From Hymenopellis radicata (Eukaryota > Basidiomycota > Agaricomycetes > Agaricales > Physalacriaceae), in assembly GCA_015501595.1 (NCBI GenBank), contig JADNRX010000049.1:62001-126000 (forward strand): a stretch of DNA of 64,000 nucleotides, written 5' to 3'. Positions 46,130-56,958 of the stretch are shown here, piece after piece (the first letter of the stretch is position 1; every line of letters begins with the position of its first letter). The position numbers and the translations under genes are program-made. The notes below the pieces were generated by a model. The model was not told the DNA's origin. It saw only the letters and a program-made list of their open reading frames with translations, and did no database searches.

Positions 46130-46862
46130 ACACTTGATTTTGCCAATCTGCGCCCAAGTCGGTCGTTCGGTACTGTTAATAGTGCATCCGACGGCTGTAC
46201 TGAGTACTAACCAACGATGTTCTGACCCTTCAAGCTTCAAGGCCTGAACGCTGAAATTCAGGCCAAGATTCTTCAAATCTATGCCATTTGAATCTTGATC
46301 GCTAGAAATTCCATGGTGTACTTAATGATCAAGAACGGTTGTGTCCCCGCCCCCGGTGTTGGCACGACAGGATGCCCAAGGCAGTACGACAGCTGGTGAG
46401 TGCGCCATAGGTTAGGAACATAACCTGCTTCTCTAATCAGATCAACGACCCAGTACAGAATCTGAATAATGATTAATGAAACCCAAGGGTGAGCTTCGCC
46501 GTCCGCATGGCCGTTCGGCAACCCACCTGCTATAGAAAATCGGTCGGCTACGAAATTTGCATCCGACGATTGTCAAGAGGCGGAGTACTACATAGTAATA
46601 GTACTAGTGATTCCCGCCTGGGCTCAAAACGTAGAAATCATTATTGTTGTACGCCCACCTAATGGGTCGTCAGAGAGTAGATGTTTTTAAAAAGTGTGAG
46701 GTATGAATCTACAACGGAGATGAGAAGTTCTGATCAGATACCGAATTGTGACTTCACTGAGCTTGGAGGGCCTGGCGCTTTGAGGGTGTGAGCGGGCGAC
46801 GAGCGGGTAGGATGCCTCGGTGGGATCGGCCCGATTAAGAGCGGCGATGAGCGGGCGAGTCT
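46130..46862 (-). repeat. Third copy of the dispersed repeat, split
   Basis: On the minus strand, 46862-46803 matches the start of the 15446 repeat (CGCCCGCTCATCGCCGCTC, ATCGGGCCGATCCCACCGAG) and 46250-46130 matches its second half (GGGTCAGAACATCGTTGG, GACTTGGGCGCAGATTGG). About 550 bp of other sequence lies between, including a minus ORF 46279-46521 (ASLIIIQILYWVVDLI-like hydrophobic text). Either the repeat was interrupted by an insertion or the two halves are separate families. Confidence 0.5.
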
Positions 46863-48215
46863 AAGCAAGCAATGACGGACGATAACTTACTTCGCTTCCA
46901 CTTCGCCTCCGGCTCTCTAAGCAGTGAGGAAATATATATGTAATTCGCTTCACTCTTGACAGGATGACCTTTTCCGCCGCGGGTGTGTGCTCTGTCTGCG
47001 GACGAGCAATAACATTGTTCTAGGCTGTACTAGAAGTAGCAGTCTTAATAGACGAAGCGGAGGTGTTGAAGGTTAAGCTTGTTGTACTAGGAAAGTTGGG
47101 GAGTATCGGTGGCGCATACGTGGTCAGATTGCGTTCTTCGACATCGGCAATGGCATGGGGATTACCATTCATCCTCAGTCCATTCGACGAGCCCGATAGA
47201 TCGATTATCAGTAGAATTTTGAGTACTGAGTGTTCGTTGAGAAGTGCGACATGGGAAAGGCGGAGGAGGGTCTGGTCGTGGGGTTGCCTAGAGGGATATG
47301 AGCTGCCAGCGAAGAGCCCTTCAGCGATACCTGGACGTACCATCCCGCAGAGGCAGTAGCAGTGCGTGGTCGCCTCGGCTGTGAGTGCCTCCGGTCCATC
47401 TGGAAGCGTACACGTTCGATCATGACCCCATTGCCAGATTGGATGAGTATAGGTATTCTGGCGCTGCGCTTGAGGACAGTCTTAAACAGACCAAGGATCA
47501 TGGTCGACTCGGACAGCTGCTGCACAATACCGGAAGACGATCCAATATTCCATACTGAGCGCAGGTCGTGCTGCCAGAAGCAGGTAATACAAAGGCGGTT
47601 TCCTTATGCACCAGGCGAATACTGTGCTATGTTAGGTGTTTAACAGGGGATGGAAAACCACATACATTGGACCGCACGTAGGCGAGGGTCGTATGTATAC
47701 AGGCTCTTCTGGCGAACATGGGCCCGGGACCTCAGTGGAGATGTTGATAAACGTGGTAGAGTCGCCGCACTTTGCCGGCACCCAAGCATAAAATTCGTTT
47801 TGCATATCCTCGTGGTATGGTCGGGTGTCTCGAAGAGATGGGCGTTGACGACCGCGGGAACACATTCCTTGCGCAGCTCGGGCGCAAAGAACATCGTTTC
47901 CTATGGCTCCAGCGTCACCGAATCGTCGGGTGCAGGTACTTCAAGAATGAGCCGATAGATGTCCTAGCTTGCGATGTACCAAGACGTCGGGGAGTTCTGG
48001 ACTAGACAGTAGCCGCGCCTTGCCCTTTCTATTGGGAGACGTCTCTCCCGCACCCGTTGTCGACACCCTCTTCCACTCATTCGTCGATGACCATGAAAAT
48101 GCCCCTCGGGCTCATTCGAATTCAAGGCCGTATACGAAGATTGGCGTAGGCTAACACGAAGGATTGATGGAGGACGGAGAAATAAACTGAATGCACACCT
48201 AGATCCATCGGCCAT
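46863..48215 (-). other. Gene debris on the minus strand, unrecognised
   Basis: Minus-strand pieces look coding but cannot be joined cleanly: 47964-48110 (GAGETSPNRKGKARLLSSPE, VLVHRKLGHLSAHS), 47632-47900 (MFFAPELRKECVPAVVNAHL, TFINISTEVPGPCSPEEPVY) and 47020-47343 (HDQTLLRLSHVALLNEHSVL, ending SIKTATSSTA). Probably a decayed gene running from about 48.1 to 47.0 kb. No family is recognised. Confidence 0.3.
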
Positions 48216-48465
48216 GCCTGTTCGTCGTCGCCTTCATCAGCGGTGTCGAATTGGTGTCGAAGACGTGAACAGGCGGATCACTGTCAGCTCTTATGTAAAT
48301 GGAGCCGATAGATCTAGATCTATGTTCGTCCTCCAGTACTTGCTGAGAAGCCGAGAATATCATTGCCGAGATTACATAGCGCGTTTGAGTGCGTCGGGAT
48401 GCGCAAGGCCATTAGCGTGGAAATCTAGACCATCTTCAACCATGATCCCTCATGATCATGTGGAC

Positions 48466-48650
48466 CATGTCCAGCGACGAACGAGACACGACCACTATGG
48501 CACTAAGAGCGAAACACGACCAACAAGGAGCGAGGCACCAACCACGAAGAACGAGCAGCAACCCACGAGAATCCGACCAACGAGGAACAGGCCACGACTG
48601 ACCAACCAGGAACGTGTCACCATTGACGAGGAACCAGATCAAGAGGTCCA
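48466..48650 (+). repeat. Minisatellite of CGACCAACGAGGAACGAG-like units, array 1
   Basis: About nine degenerate units of 17-21 bp, for example CGACCAACAAGGAGCGAGG, CGACCAACGAGGAACAGG and TGACCAACCAGGAACGTG. The plus frame is open and reads Thr/Asn/Arg-rich repeats. The same unit recurs at 49060-49250. Confidence 0.65.
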
Positions 48651-49059
48651 GGATAAGGAAATGGGATGGTCGCGTGGTTCTCGCGTGAGGACCGCGTGTC
48701 GCGCAGGGAAGTCAGTCGGCATTTGCGGCATCCGACCAACATCCGACAGTGGTGAAGCCTGAATTCTTCTGTGGCCAGTCTGCGTCACCTCTATCCTCAG
48801 CGAAGACGACGAGAAACATCTAGCATCACTCTCTTCGAATGAGTTTAGCAATGGTAGCCGTACTTCTGCTCACAATGATGGTGACAACGATAGTGGGGGT
48901 CGAGAGAGACTGAAAGCGCCCTGCCACCCTTTACACTATTGCTTAAGTCCCCTTCAATGAATGTATTAAGTGTATGTTACCATTACCAGACATTTATTGA
49001 CAGTTACAAAGAGTTATACACTCAACGCTGTGAATGCGAGGTCCGCGGCCCAGCATGCC

Positions 49060-49250
49060 GACTGACGACGACCAAGTCACTAACGAGGACAAGCAACGAG
49101 TCGCGACCAACGAGGAACGAACCACGACAACGGCGACCAGAGAGGATGAAGACCAAGCAACGCCGGCGAGGAACGAGCCACAGTCCACGGACGACCAACA
49201 GGCACAATCCACGGATGACCAACGAGGATCAAGTCCTGCATGAGGACCAC
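49060..49250 (+). repeat. Minisatellite of CGACCAACGAGGAACGAG-like units, array 2
   Basis: About nine units related to the 48466 array, for example CGACCAACGAGGAACGAAC, GGCGAGGAACGAGCCAC and TGACCAACGAGGATCAAG. The two arrays are separated by about 400 bp of unrelated sequence. Confidence 0.65.
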
Positions 49251-49549
49251 TTGTGAGTGGCGAGAGAGCAACGATCGCAACGCGTCTAATAGTAATGAAA
49301 ATATTTCGTAGCTCGCCGGTGACTGGCCCCGCTATATTCAGGACAGCGCGACGTCTAAGTCACTGGCAGTATCTACCGTAGGGTATCTATCCTACCTGCT
49401 ACCGAATGTTCTCCTCGTATATCGTTAGCCTGCACATGTATTGATTTATCTCGAAATATATTATGGCTTTTACTCCTCCTTCTGCATGGTTCTCCTTAGT
49501 TTGAGTGTAGTAATAGAACCACTGGGGATTATGATTTGAGAGTAGTTAT

Positions 49550-49730
49550 ACTGCATGTCTACTGTGGGTGTACAGGTGGCCTACAAGAGCTATGTGTAAT
49601 AGACCTTCGTGTAGTCTACGTAGGTCTACAGGATACGTACAGCTTGGTGATGTCTACACTAGGGCTACGTATAGGGGTACCTCTGTACCTGGCCTATGTA
49701 GACCTACGTAGACGTACGTACAATTTACAG
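49550..49730. repeat. Cluster of GTCTAC/GTAGAC and TACGTA motifs
   Basis: In about 180 bp the hexamer GTCTAC or its complement occurs at least six times, mixed with TACGTA palindromes. One local inverted repeat near the end reads GTAGACCTACGTAGACGTAC. The arrangement resembles the subterminal motif arrays of DNA transposons. No partner end was found. Confidence 0.45.
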
Positions 49731-52167
49731 TTTTTCCTGATGTACCTAACGAGTTCGCCGCCGACATGTCCAAGTTGGTCGACGAAACCGAAACGCTCCA
49801 GATCCAGATCGGGATCAAGGTACAACATTCACCGGAGTGGGCTCGCGGGGACGGGCAAAAAACCGGCGTTGAGCGGCTGGTTCGAGACTACTAGACATCT
49901 TTCTCGATCTTCAGCGCTCGGCTTCACCCATGCCGCTCTGTAACGCATAACAGCGGATAGCAAGAAGACGGGACCCATTGTCAAATGATGGATCCCAAAT
50001 GATAGTGGAAAGATGGGTGCCAGAGTAGCTGGGAGGGAAGCTCTCTGTTGGCCTGTAGGATGCGATAGTACGCGAGAAGGAGTCTGTTGACGCGACGTCT
50101 GTCGGACGGGTGATCTGGACAACCAGCCAAAGGTCCATCGTTTAATGCGGGTCTTGCCACGAGATGATATAGTATGCTAAGGCAGGTCAGTAAAGAGCAT
50201 CGAGACGGTATTTTTTTCTCTTACGGAAAGAGTACATAACACACAGATGGCGACGAGTCGATCCTCGTTGAGTAGTGGACGACATACCGTCCAGTCCAAA
50301 GTCGTAAATCGACGTTGGATAACCCACGTCGCTCGTGGAAGAGTAGAGTGACCAAGTTGTAATGAAAGAGCAGCCGAAAGTGTATGTTATCGTGCAAGAT
50401 CGCGGGAACGCATTACGTCCGCGATCACGACGCTCTTTCACTCTCACAACTACGACATGGCGCCCTGGGCGCACTCTGAAAACACGCAGTTCGAGCCTGT
50501 GCTGCCAGCAGGTCTGTGAGTGATCATAATCTTCTTGCGGGTGCCATTACTCACATTTGACCAGGCCTCTCAATCTCAGGCAATCCGCGGCGGCGAGCTG
50601 AAGGAAGAACAGCGCATCAGGCGCGCATTGATGGATAATCTGGTCAATCGTGGTGAGATGACAGTGCGTATTCGTCGTTCTCATCACTACAGCCAACCTG
50701 ACATCTTTGCAGAAACCAACCAACGTCTCCCCGGCAGCGAGCCCACCTTCTGACATTACCGTGCTGCTTCCAAATATCGACGAGGCTGAAAAGTTGGCCG
50801 CCGCCGTTAGACCCCAGACAGCCCCACCACCAATGCCTCCCCAGGTGGTCATCCGTCCTCTGACACCGGCAAGCTGCCCATCCCAACCGCGAGCGACGCC
50901 GAAGAGCGGCCTGTCGCAGCCAGAGACCTTTTTTTTTTGGATGTATGCTGTCAGGGCAGCGCCCTGACCAAATTCGTTAACCGATATCACCGGTCTTCGA
51001 ACTTCATAGTGGAGAGAGGGGAGGCGTCAGTCAAAATGCGTTACCGCACACGGTTGTAATTACCGCTGTGTAGGGCTCGAACCCGACAACCCAGAGTTTT
51101 ACTCAGGCCCATACCTACTAAAACCCCAACATGCTAACCCCAACATGCTCTGTGTGAGCACGCTGCTCAGACCTTCATCAACGTGACGCCAAGCTTAAGG
51201 ACAAAAATGCCAAGGAGAGGTAAGTAATTAGTCATTTACTCACCTTACTGTACCAAACGACTTGTAGCTGCCTCGTCGCATTGCTCAAGTCGTTGGGAAG
51301 TAACATCTATCATGAGCTCATGGCGCCGCTGCCGCCATCGCCTCTAGAATCCTGCCTCTCAAGCTTTGTCGATTTTGGACTCAACACGCGCTGATGTCCT
51401 GGAACGCATGGATGACCCTCTCACCACGCTCTTGAATGTTGCGCAGCCCTCTCGCATCCAACCCGCCGCCGCCGCCGCCGTGCTCGCTACGGACAATCAA
51501 ATGTCAACTTGGAACTTCGTCTTCTCGGAGGAGCAAGTTTTGTCCCAGCTCGGTGCCTCTCGCGGAGCCTTTAGCATTGTGTTGCCGTGGCGAGTTTTTC
51601 ATTTTTGTGCTCGAACGTTCTGACATTAATTTACCTATTTAGACCCTCTTCACAGCCCAAGTCGCTTCCTGGACTGGTACAGGTGTACCCCACGTCGTCT
51701 ATACACCGGCGCCGTCATTCTCGGTACTCCTCGATGTGCTCTTTCGCCTTGGGACGAGATTCGGAATGGTGGAGCCTTCCTCTAGTGCTGTCACAGTGCG
51801 ACGATTAGCAGCGGCCGACCAGCAGCGCCTCATCTTCGCGGAAAGCAGCTCGAGGATGGGCACACCTTATCGGACTACAACATCCACGCCGATCTCGCAC
51901 CGATTTCGTCGCTGGTATGTGAATTGCTCTTTTGAGCATTTCACGCCGCGCCGACATCTGAACTGACTCTTCACCAAGCACTGTGCTCCACTCAGGGTCT
52001 CTTACAATTTCGGGCACCTTTAGGCACCTTCATAGATACATGTATTGTATCTGCACAACCTTCACAGACAGTAGATCATCCTGTAATGAGTGTGTGATTT
52101 AACAAGTGTGTGCTACAAGTGAGGATTGAAACGGACATTGTATAGTATGAACATTGGTGGTGTGGTG
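49731..52167. other. Stretch with isolated coding-like pieces
   Basis: Plus-strand fragments: 49753-49830 (VPNEFAADMSKLVDETETLQ), 50574-50650 and 50713-50960 (ASQSQAIRGGELKEEQRIRR, then NIDEAEKLAAAVRPQTAPPP after a possible 60-nt intron), and 51366-51623 (ADVLERMDDPLTTLLNVAQP). None could be assigned or joined into a gene. Bases 51060-51130 include a B-box-like sequence without a convincing tRNA fold. Confidence 0.3.
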
Positions 52168-53258
52168 TCAAATGACTGGAACTAATCGTACATGGACAGC
52201 ACGAACAAAGTACATTTTCAGTGGCATCTGACTAAGTTGAATGAAACGTATGATGTTAGTCCCTTCCGTTACTGCATGAGTTATATCAAGAGGAGACTGC
52301 TCCTGTGCGGCATATGAGCCACTAAGTAAACATCGACGACAAATATAACTCACATTGTCATTGGGAACCAATGTCTTCTCGAGGGTTGTTTCCGGATTGA
52401 CCACGACAAATAAACCGTTTGTTGGCCATTCTATGGGATGACTGAAGACTTCATTTTGGGCAACCGACGAGAGATCCTCCCAAGGAGCGCCGATGGTCAC
52501 ACAGCACAGTTGTAGGCATATCTTGGCCGACTCAATCCCGTAGTACTGGAAGCCCGATGTGTGCTGGAGGAGAAGTGCTTGATGCCTATCTAATACATAG
52601 ACTCGTTCCATGGGGATAGCTGTTTCCTCTGCGAGCCAGGAAGCCCAAATACCTAGAACTGATTCATGACGCTGAGGCTCTGCCAGTGAAGGTAGTCTGT
52701 GAGGGATCTCTGGGGCGGGATTGGTTTCTGGAGGGAGATCAGTTTCTGAGGCGGAATCAGTTTCTGGGGCGGGATCGGTTTCTGGGGCGGGAGAGGCCTC
52801 TGGGGGGGGGAGACCTGTTCCTTGGTCTCGTTGGCTGGACAACATAAGTAAGAGAAAGGAAATTGATATGCACTAATACGCACCAATGAAGTCAGGGCTG
52901 GCGGGGTACATAACGCAAAGTTTGAGCATTTGCGGATTGATTGAGGGATCTTGGCTCTTCAAGTTATCCCAGAACCTCTTGATATGTGCCTTAGCCGCCC
53001 GAGTACGAAAAGACGACATTGGTTCATCTCTACAAGTAAAATCAGCTGTGGTAAACACCTCAATTACTCAACTTACGTGAACACTGTACTGTTGTCCCAT
53101 TTGGTTCTGTAGAGAAGGCCTTTGCGAGTCTTTTTCACGCTGACGACGATTTCTGGAGCATATATGTTGGTTTACAGTAGAATTGGTAAAAGCAACTCAC
53201 CAAATCTTGATTCAGCAGTAGCTTTAGCATGTTTCCTGCGCGTCGTCTTGCGCGTCAT
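52168..53258 (-). CDS. Unknown protein with PAPETD repeats (4 exons, intact)
   Basis: Minus exons 53258-53201, 53152-53077, 53029-52884 and 52799-52168 join in frame to 303 residues. The start MTRKTTRRKHAKATAESRF is very basic. Then come VVSVKKTRKGLLYRTKWDNS, FRTRAAKAHIKRFWDNLKS and QMLKLCVMYPASPDFI. A tandem acidic/proline linker follows (PAPETDPAPETDSASETD). The globular half has WASWLAEETAIPMERVYVL, LLLQHTSGFQYYGIESAKI and ends NIIRFIQLSQMPLKMYFVRA. The last motif faintly recalls SP-RING-associated domains of fungal SUMO-ligase-like proteins, but no zinc ligands are seen. The last acceptor follows a C9 run at 52802-52810. The alternative acceptor at 52835 would give a frame that stops after about 60 codons. 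Function unknown. Confidence 0.65.
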
Positions 53259-54058
53259 TTGCGCGGCGATGTGATTATTGTATGTCTCGACGAGGTGATC
53301 CCGGGATGCAGTCGTATTCTAGTGAAAGTGGGGTTCAGTGTCCAATGCCAGTGGTGCCAAACTTGAGCCAAACAATGGTCCGCGCTTGTCCAAATCAGTC
53401 AAATCACCTCTCATGAATCCGGGGCTCAAGATTCAGACTTGGTAGGTGGTCAGAGCCGTACCCTTCTATATACACAAAAGGAAGGCTCATGCACAAAATC
53501 ACTGAAGTCGGATGTGTCTTCCGCTTCCGCCAGCGCGTTCATCGTCCGGAGCCGATCATGCCTCCTCGAGCCCGACCTGTCACCCGACTGCTGGGCCCTG
53601 GCAGCCGCCATCCTGTCCCAGTTGCTGGTACTCCAAGGCGACGTAAAAGGGCGTATAACTGTGGTCAACCCAAGCCAGCAGCAGCAGTTTGGACCGCAGA
53701 AAGCATCAAGACTCGCCTCGAGAAGGAGCTGAAATTGTCCTTCGTTCCTGATGCCTGGCAGCCATTCATTCTCAAGCGAATTATGGATTGATTATACTCT
53801 ATATCATTGTTGCTGGGACTAGATGTGGGAAAGGCCTAATTTTTGAAGGGCTGGCAGTTCTTGGGGGAAGGATAAAGTGGCGGTCGTGATATGCGCATTA
53901 GAGATTGACCAGGTGTGATCTCTTCTTTTCTGTACCATTTGCCTGCCCACTTTCTTGTTCATAGGTTGCCTCGGCCCGCGCCAAGGGCATCGACGCTGTC
54001 ACCCTCAACGAAGACACTCCCGATAGTGAGCGCAAGTCGATCTGGGCGCGTATTCGAT

Positions 54059-55803
54059 CCATCATCAGTAAATCCCGAGCTGTATAGAGGGTATAGCCCA
54101 TACCCTCTATACCAATTTTCGGCGGTATAGGCCTATACCGTGAATCTCGTCTTTCTATACCGCCCGTGCGCCCCAGTGGTCTAGCAGGGTATAGGAAACT
54201 GAGTTTCCTATACCCGTCGTTCCAGGCCTTAGATCTCATCCTATACTCTTTTTGGAACCTTGCCTATACCACGGCTCAGGCATTATATCCGGCAGAATAT
54301 AGACAGGTAAGAAGATTTAAGAGGAATGGCATTCACTATACTACGACAAAGAACTAAATACGGTGTAGAGAAGTAGACACCAATCAGACAATTTGACCCC
54401 GAATATGCCGTCGCTGAGTCGGCGACAGTTGGGAACGACGGATTCGGCGCGTAGTCAAGGTTCCACCGAGAGGGGCGATGACGGTGATAGTCGCTATTGT
54501 GATGCCTCGTTATTAAATCATGCAGTCAACGTCGAAAGGGAAACGCACCTCAGTGCTTGCCTGCAGGCAACTGCCAATGCACCCGTCATCCCTTAATGCC
54601 ATCCACACTGAGAGAATGAGTGCCAAGCCGCACCTGTTGGTGTACAATAGGAACCTGTGTAGCAGGCGGAGGCGACGGGGATGGGCCCCGACCCGTATGG
54701 TCGTAGTACGCCAGCTGGGCGGGGACGTTCGGCTGGGCATACATCTGCGGTGGGCGCGAGACGTCATAAACCGGAGTGGACGTCCGCGGCGCATGAGAAG
54801 GCTGCTCCGTGTAGTTATAGTTGGACGGCTGGCCGTAGCCAGTATCGTAGTAACCCGCCTGAACGGGGAGGGCAGCTGCATGTACGCGCTATGCGAGCCT
54901 TAGCTGCCGACGCTGCTGGAGCTGTTTCTTCTCTTCTCCGCCAGGGCGTCCAGCTTGAGGTAGACGGATGACGCAGGATCGAAGTTGATGGCCTCGTCCG
55001 TGTTCCGTCGGGGTAAAGCCTTGAGACGAGAAAGACAACCGGGTCGTGAAACCATGATTAACCTCTGCAAAAGGGGTGGTTTCTGCAGCGCCTGCGTAGG
55101 ACTACCAGCATGCGCAGGCTCGTATCCTTGCGGAGACGGCTCATCGTGCCATGGTGCGTCCGGAGCCCTTGTAAGGTGTAAGCTAATCTGTTCAAGAGAG
55201 TACTACAAGTGGGGAACGAAACAATAAACGCACCGTTTCAGGCCGGACACGTCCGCGACGTCAACCAACCCAACTACTCCCAATCGTCTTTGGCACCATA
55301 GCACAACAGCGCTGGGATTGTCCAACCTTGTGAAACACTACGTCGTCGTCGTCCTGAAGCGTAGCTGCTCCGTCCGGGAGGCTTACGCGGGTGCATGCTC
55401 CTCACCATGTTGTGGACCTGGTCCTCATATGCGTACATTGCGGTCGTGGTCACGCAAAGCTGTTGTTGCTGTGGCTGAAGGTGAGCAGTGTAGTGGTTGG
55501 CGGTAAGCGTTATCCTCAAAATCGTTAGGGTAGGTGGTGATGGTCGAAGGAAGAGTATGAGGCATGTCGCGCCATATCGGGCAGTTGGTTGGTTTGCGCA
55601 CGGACCATGACTCGATCACGGACTTGTCCGTTTTATTTACATCCAGTGAAGGTATAGATTGGCGATAATGGTATAGCGTTGGAGAGTATAGAGAAAATAG
55701 GGTGTATAGAAAAAATGAGGTGGTATAGACTTCGCAATTGGCTGGTCTATACTCCCTATACCCACTATACTGCTCTATATACCTTGTGATTTACTGATGA
55801 TGG
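54059..55803. mobile_element. 1.745-kb inverted-repeat element with GTATAG/CTATAC subterminal arrays
   Basis: The ends are a perfect 16-bp inverted repeat: CCATCATCAGTAAATC at 54059-54074 and its complement at 55788-55803. A weaker match extends to TGTATAGAG/TATATAGAG. Inside the left end (54080-54310) GTATAG or CTATAC occurs ten times; inside the right end (55650-55785), eight times. The left array folds into three perfect hairpins (54087-54107, 54123-54140, 54187-54215). The element sits exactly between helicase residues SIWARIRS and AQLVYIS, so its limits are supported by the interrupted gene. No transposase is encoded. The interior on the minus strand looks like captured gene sequence. 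It does not match a superfamily I know. Confidence 0.8.
54600..55570 (-). pseudogene. Captured gene fragment inside the inserted element
   Basis: Minus-strand text reads, from right to left along the window: TYPNDFEDNAYR (about 55530), MYAYEDQVHNMVRSMHPRKP (55380-55440), APDAPWHDEPSPQGYEPAHA (55100-55170), SRLKALPRRNTDEAINFDPA and SVYLKLDALAEKRRNSSSS (54915-55030), then AGYYDTGYGQPSNYNYTEQP and MYAQPNVPAQLAYYDHTGRG (54680-54860). Tyr/Pro/Gln-rich composition suggests a disordered region of a fungal protein. Frames change between blocks. No family is recognised. Confidence 0.45.
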
Positions 55804-56105
55804 CGCAGCTGGTCTATATCTCTCCCGAGATGGCGCTTACCGACGGGTTCCTCTCTCTGTGGGCCGATAACAAGTTCCGCCGGCGCCTGACTGCTCTTGC
55901 CGTTGATGAGGCCCACTGCAGACACGAGTGGGGGACACAGAAGTTTCGTCCGGAGTACGCACAGCTCAGTCGTGTGCGCACGTACACAGGGCAGGATGTA
56001 CCCTTTGTCGCATGCACTGCTACGTGCCCGACGCCGACTTTCGACACCCTCTGGACCTCACTCGGATATGGTTGCCTTTGTCGCTGCACTTGCGGGGAAA
56101 CTTTG

Positions 56106-56958
56106 TAGTCCGGTAGTCCGGTGTGAGCCAAAGTTGGAATGGAGCGATTCGTACGAGCGATGAAGACGAGGCGATCGGGGGTATTGGGACGCCTCGCGCT
56201 GTTGCCGGGACTTTTGTCGCCGTCCTCGCTTGACCTGGGATGTTCAACTTTCAGAGTTGAACGTTGAACCATCAAATGGTAATGTACCTTCATTCATTTG
56301 GTCCGCGGAACTTACAATTTCATCAAGCCCGGATGGCCTCGCGTTGCTTTGACGTCAGACGTGTTGAACGCGGGTCACGACTCCGTTTCTCGAGCAGAGC
56401 CATTCTGATAACGGTTCTGGAACGGTTCAGATGATAAAAGTCCGTGAGGACCCCCAATAGTGCTACGAAATGTCGTCCTGTAGGTTCGGACAAAAATTGG
56501 CCAAAAGTGGTCAAATGTCGTGTCAAGTTCGGACAAAATGATGGGCGCCGCAGGCGGAGCCCTGGTCAGAGTTCGGACAGAAAGGGACCGGCGAGGGTGT
56601 TCTGGAGAGGTCCCAGATTCAAACAAGTCGCTGTCTTTGGGCCGGAACAACAGTCATTTTCTGTCCAATCTTACTATATTTGGGGTATTCATGGCCTAGG
56701 TCAACACATCGTGGCCTGGTAGCGTGGATACAAGGATGGCAACAGATTTCTTATATATTCACGTAGCCAAAACAGCATCGACCAAGTATCGACTGCTACG
56801 ATGATAGCATATTTTGAAATTGAAATTTACTACCCCAGTTCTTCCATCCAAGAGACCGAGTCTGCCCCATGTCGTTGGACATCGAAAGTAATGCTGTCTT
56901 TCGATGAGCAGAATGGATTGGAAAGGGGAAAAAGTACCGCGCCGCGCCGCTACACGTC
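56106..56958. other. Stretch with GTTCGGACA repeats
   Basis: No gene is recognised. GTTCGGACA is repeated at 56482, 56527 and 56570, with AAAATTGGCCAAAAGTGGTC between the first two copies. The left part may be the tail of the helicase relic. Confidence 0.35.

Larger units (their letters stand above)
53558..56105 (+). pseudogene. RecQ/DEAH-type helicase pseudogene, split by an inserted element
   Basis: Left part 53558-54058: MPPRARPVTRLLGPG, TRLEKELKLSFVPDAWQPFI, a degenerate Walker A in IVAGTRCGKGLIFEGLAVL, AVVICALEIDQ and, after a 51-nt intron, VASARAKGIDAVTLNEDTPD and SIWARIRS. Right part 55804-56105: AQLVYISPEMALTDGFLSL, LTALAVDEAHCRHEWGTQKF (DEAH box) and VPFVACTATCPTPTFDTLW. Together these are helicase motifs Q to III of the RecQ-like proteins that are multiplied in basidiomycete genomes. 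The second RecA-like domain is missing. Two frameshifts (near 53795 and 53860) and the 1.745-kb insertion after SIWARIRS make it non-functional. Confidence 0.82.

Noticed and set aside
18466..49250. CRISPR-like arrays
   Set aside because: The minisatellites are contiguous degenerate repeats without unique spacers, and the DNA is eukaryotic.
51055..51135. tRNA-like B box (GGGTTCGAGCCC on the minus strand)
   Set aside because: The T stem has mismatches, and no acceptor stem or anticodon arm pairs correctly. A tRNA-derived SINE was also considered, but no A box fits.
52802..52834. Frameshift at the C9 tract in the 52168-53258 gene
   Set aside because: The downstream acceptor after the C tract restores the frame exactly (912 coding bases), so no indel is needed.
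55814..56293. 159-codon minus-strand ORF
   Set aside because: It is antisense to the clear DEAH-box helicase sequence and has no features of its own.
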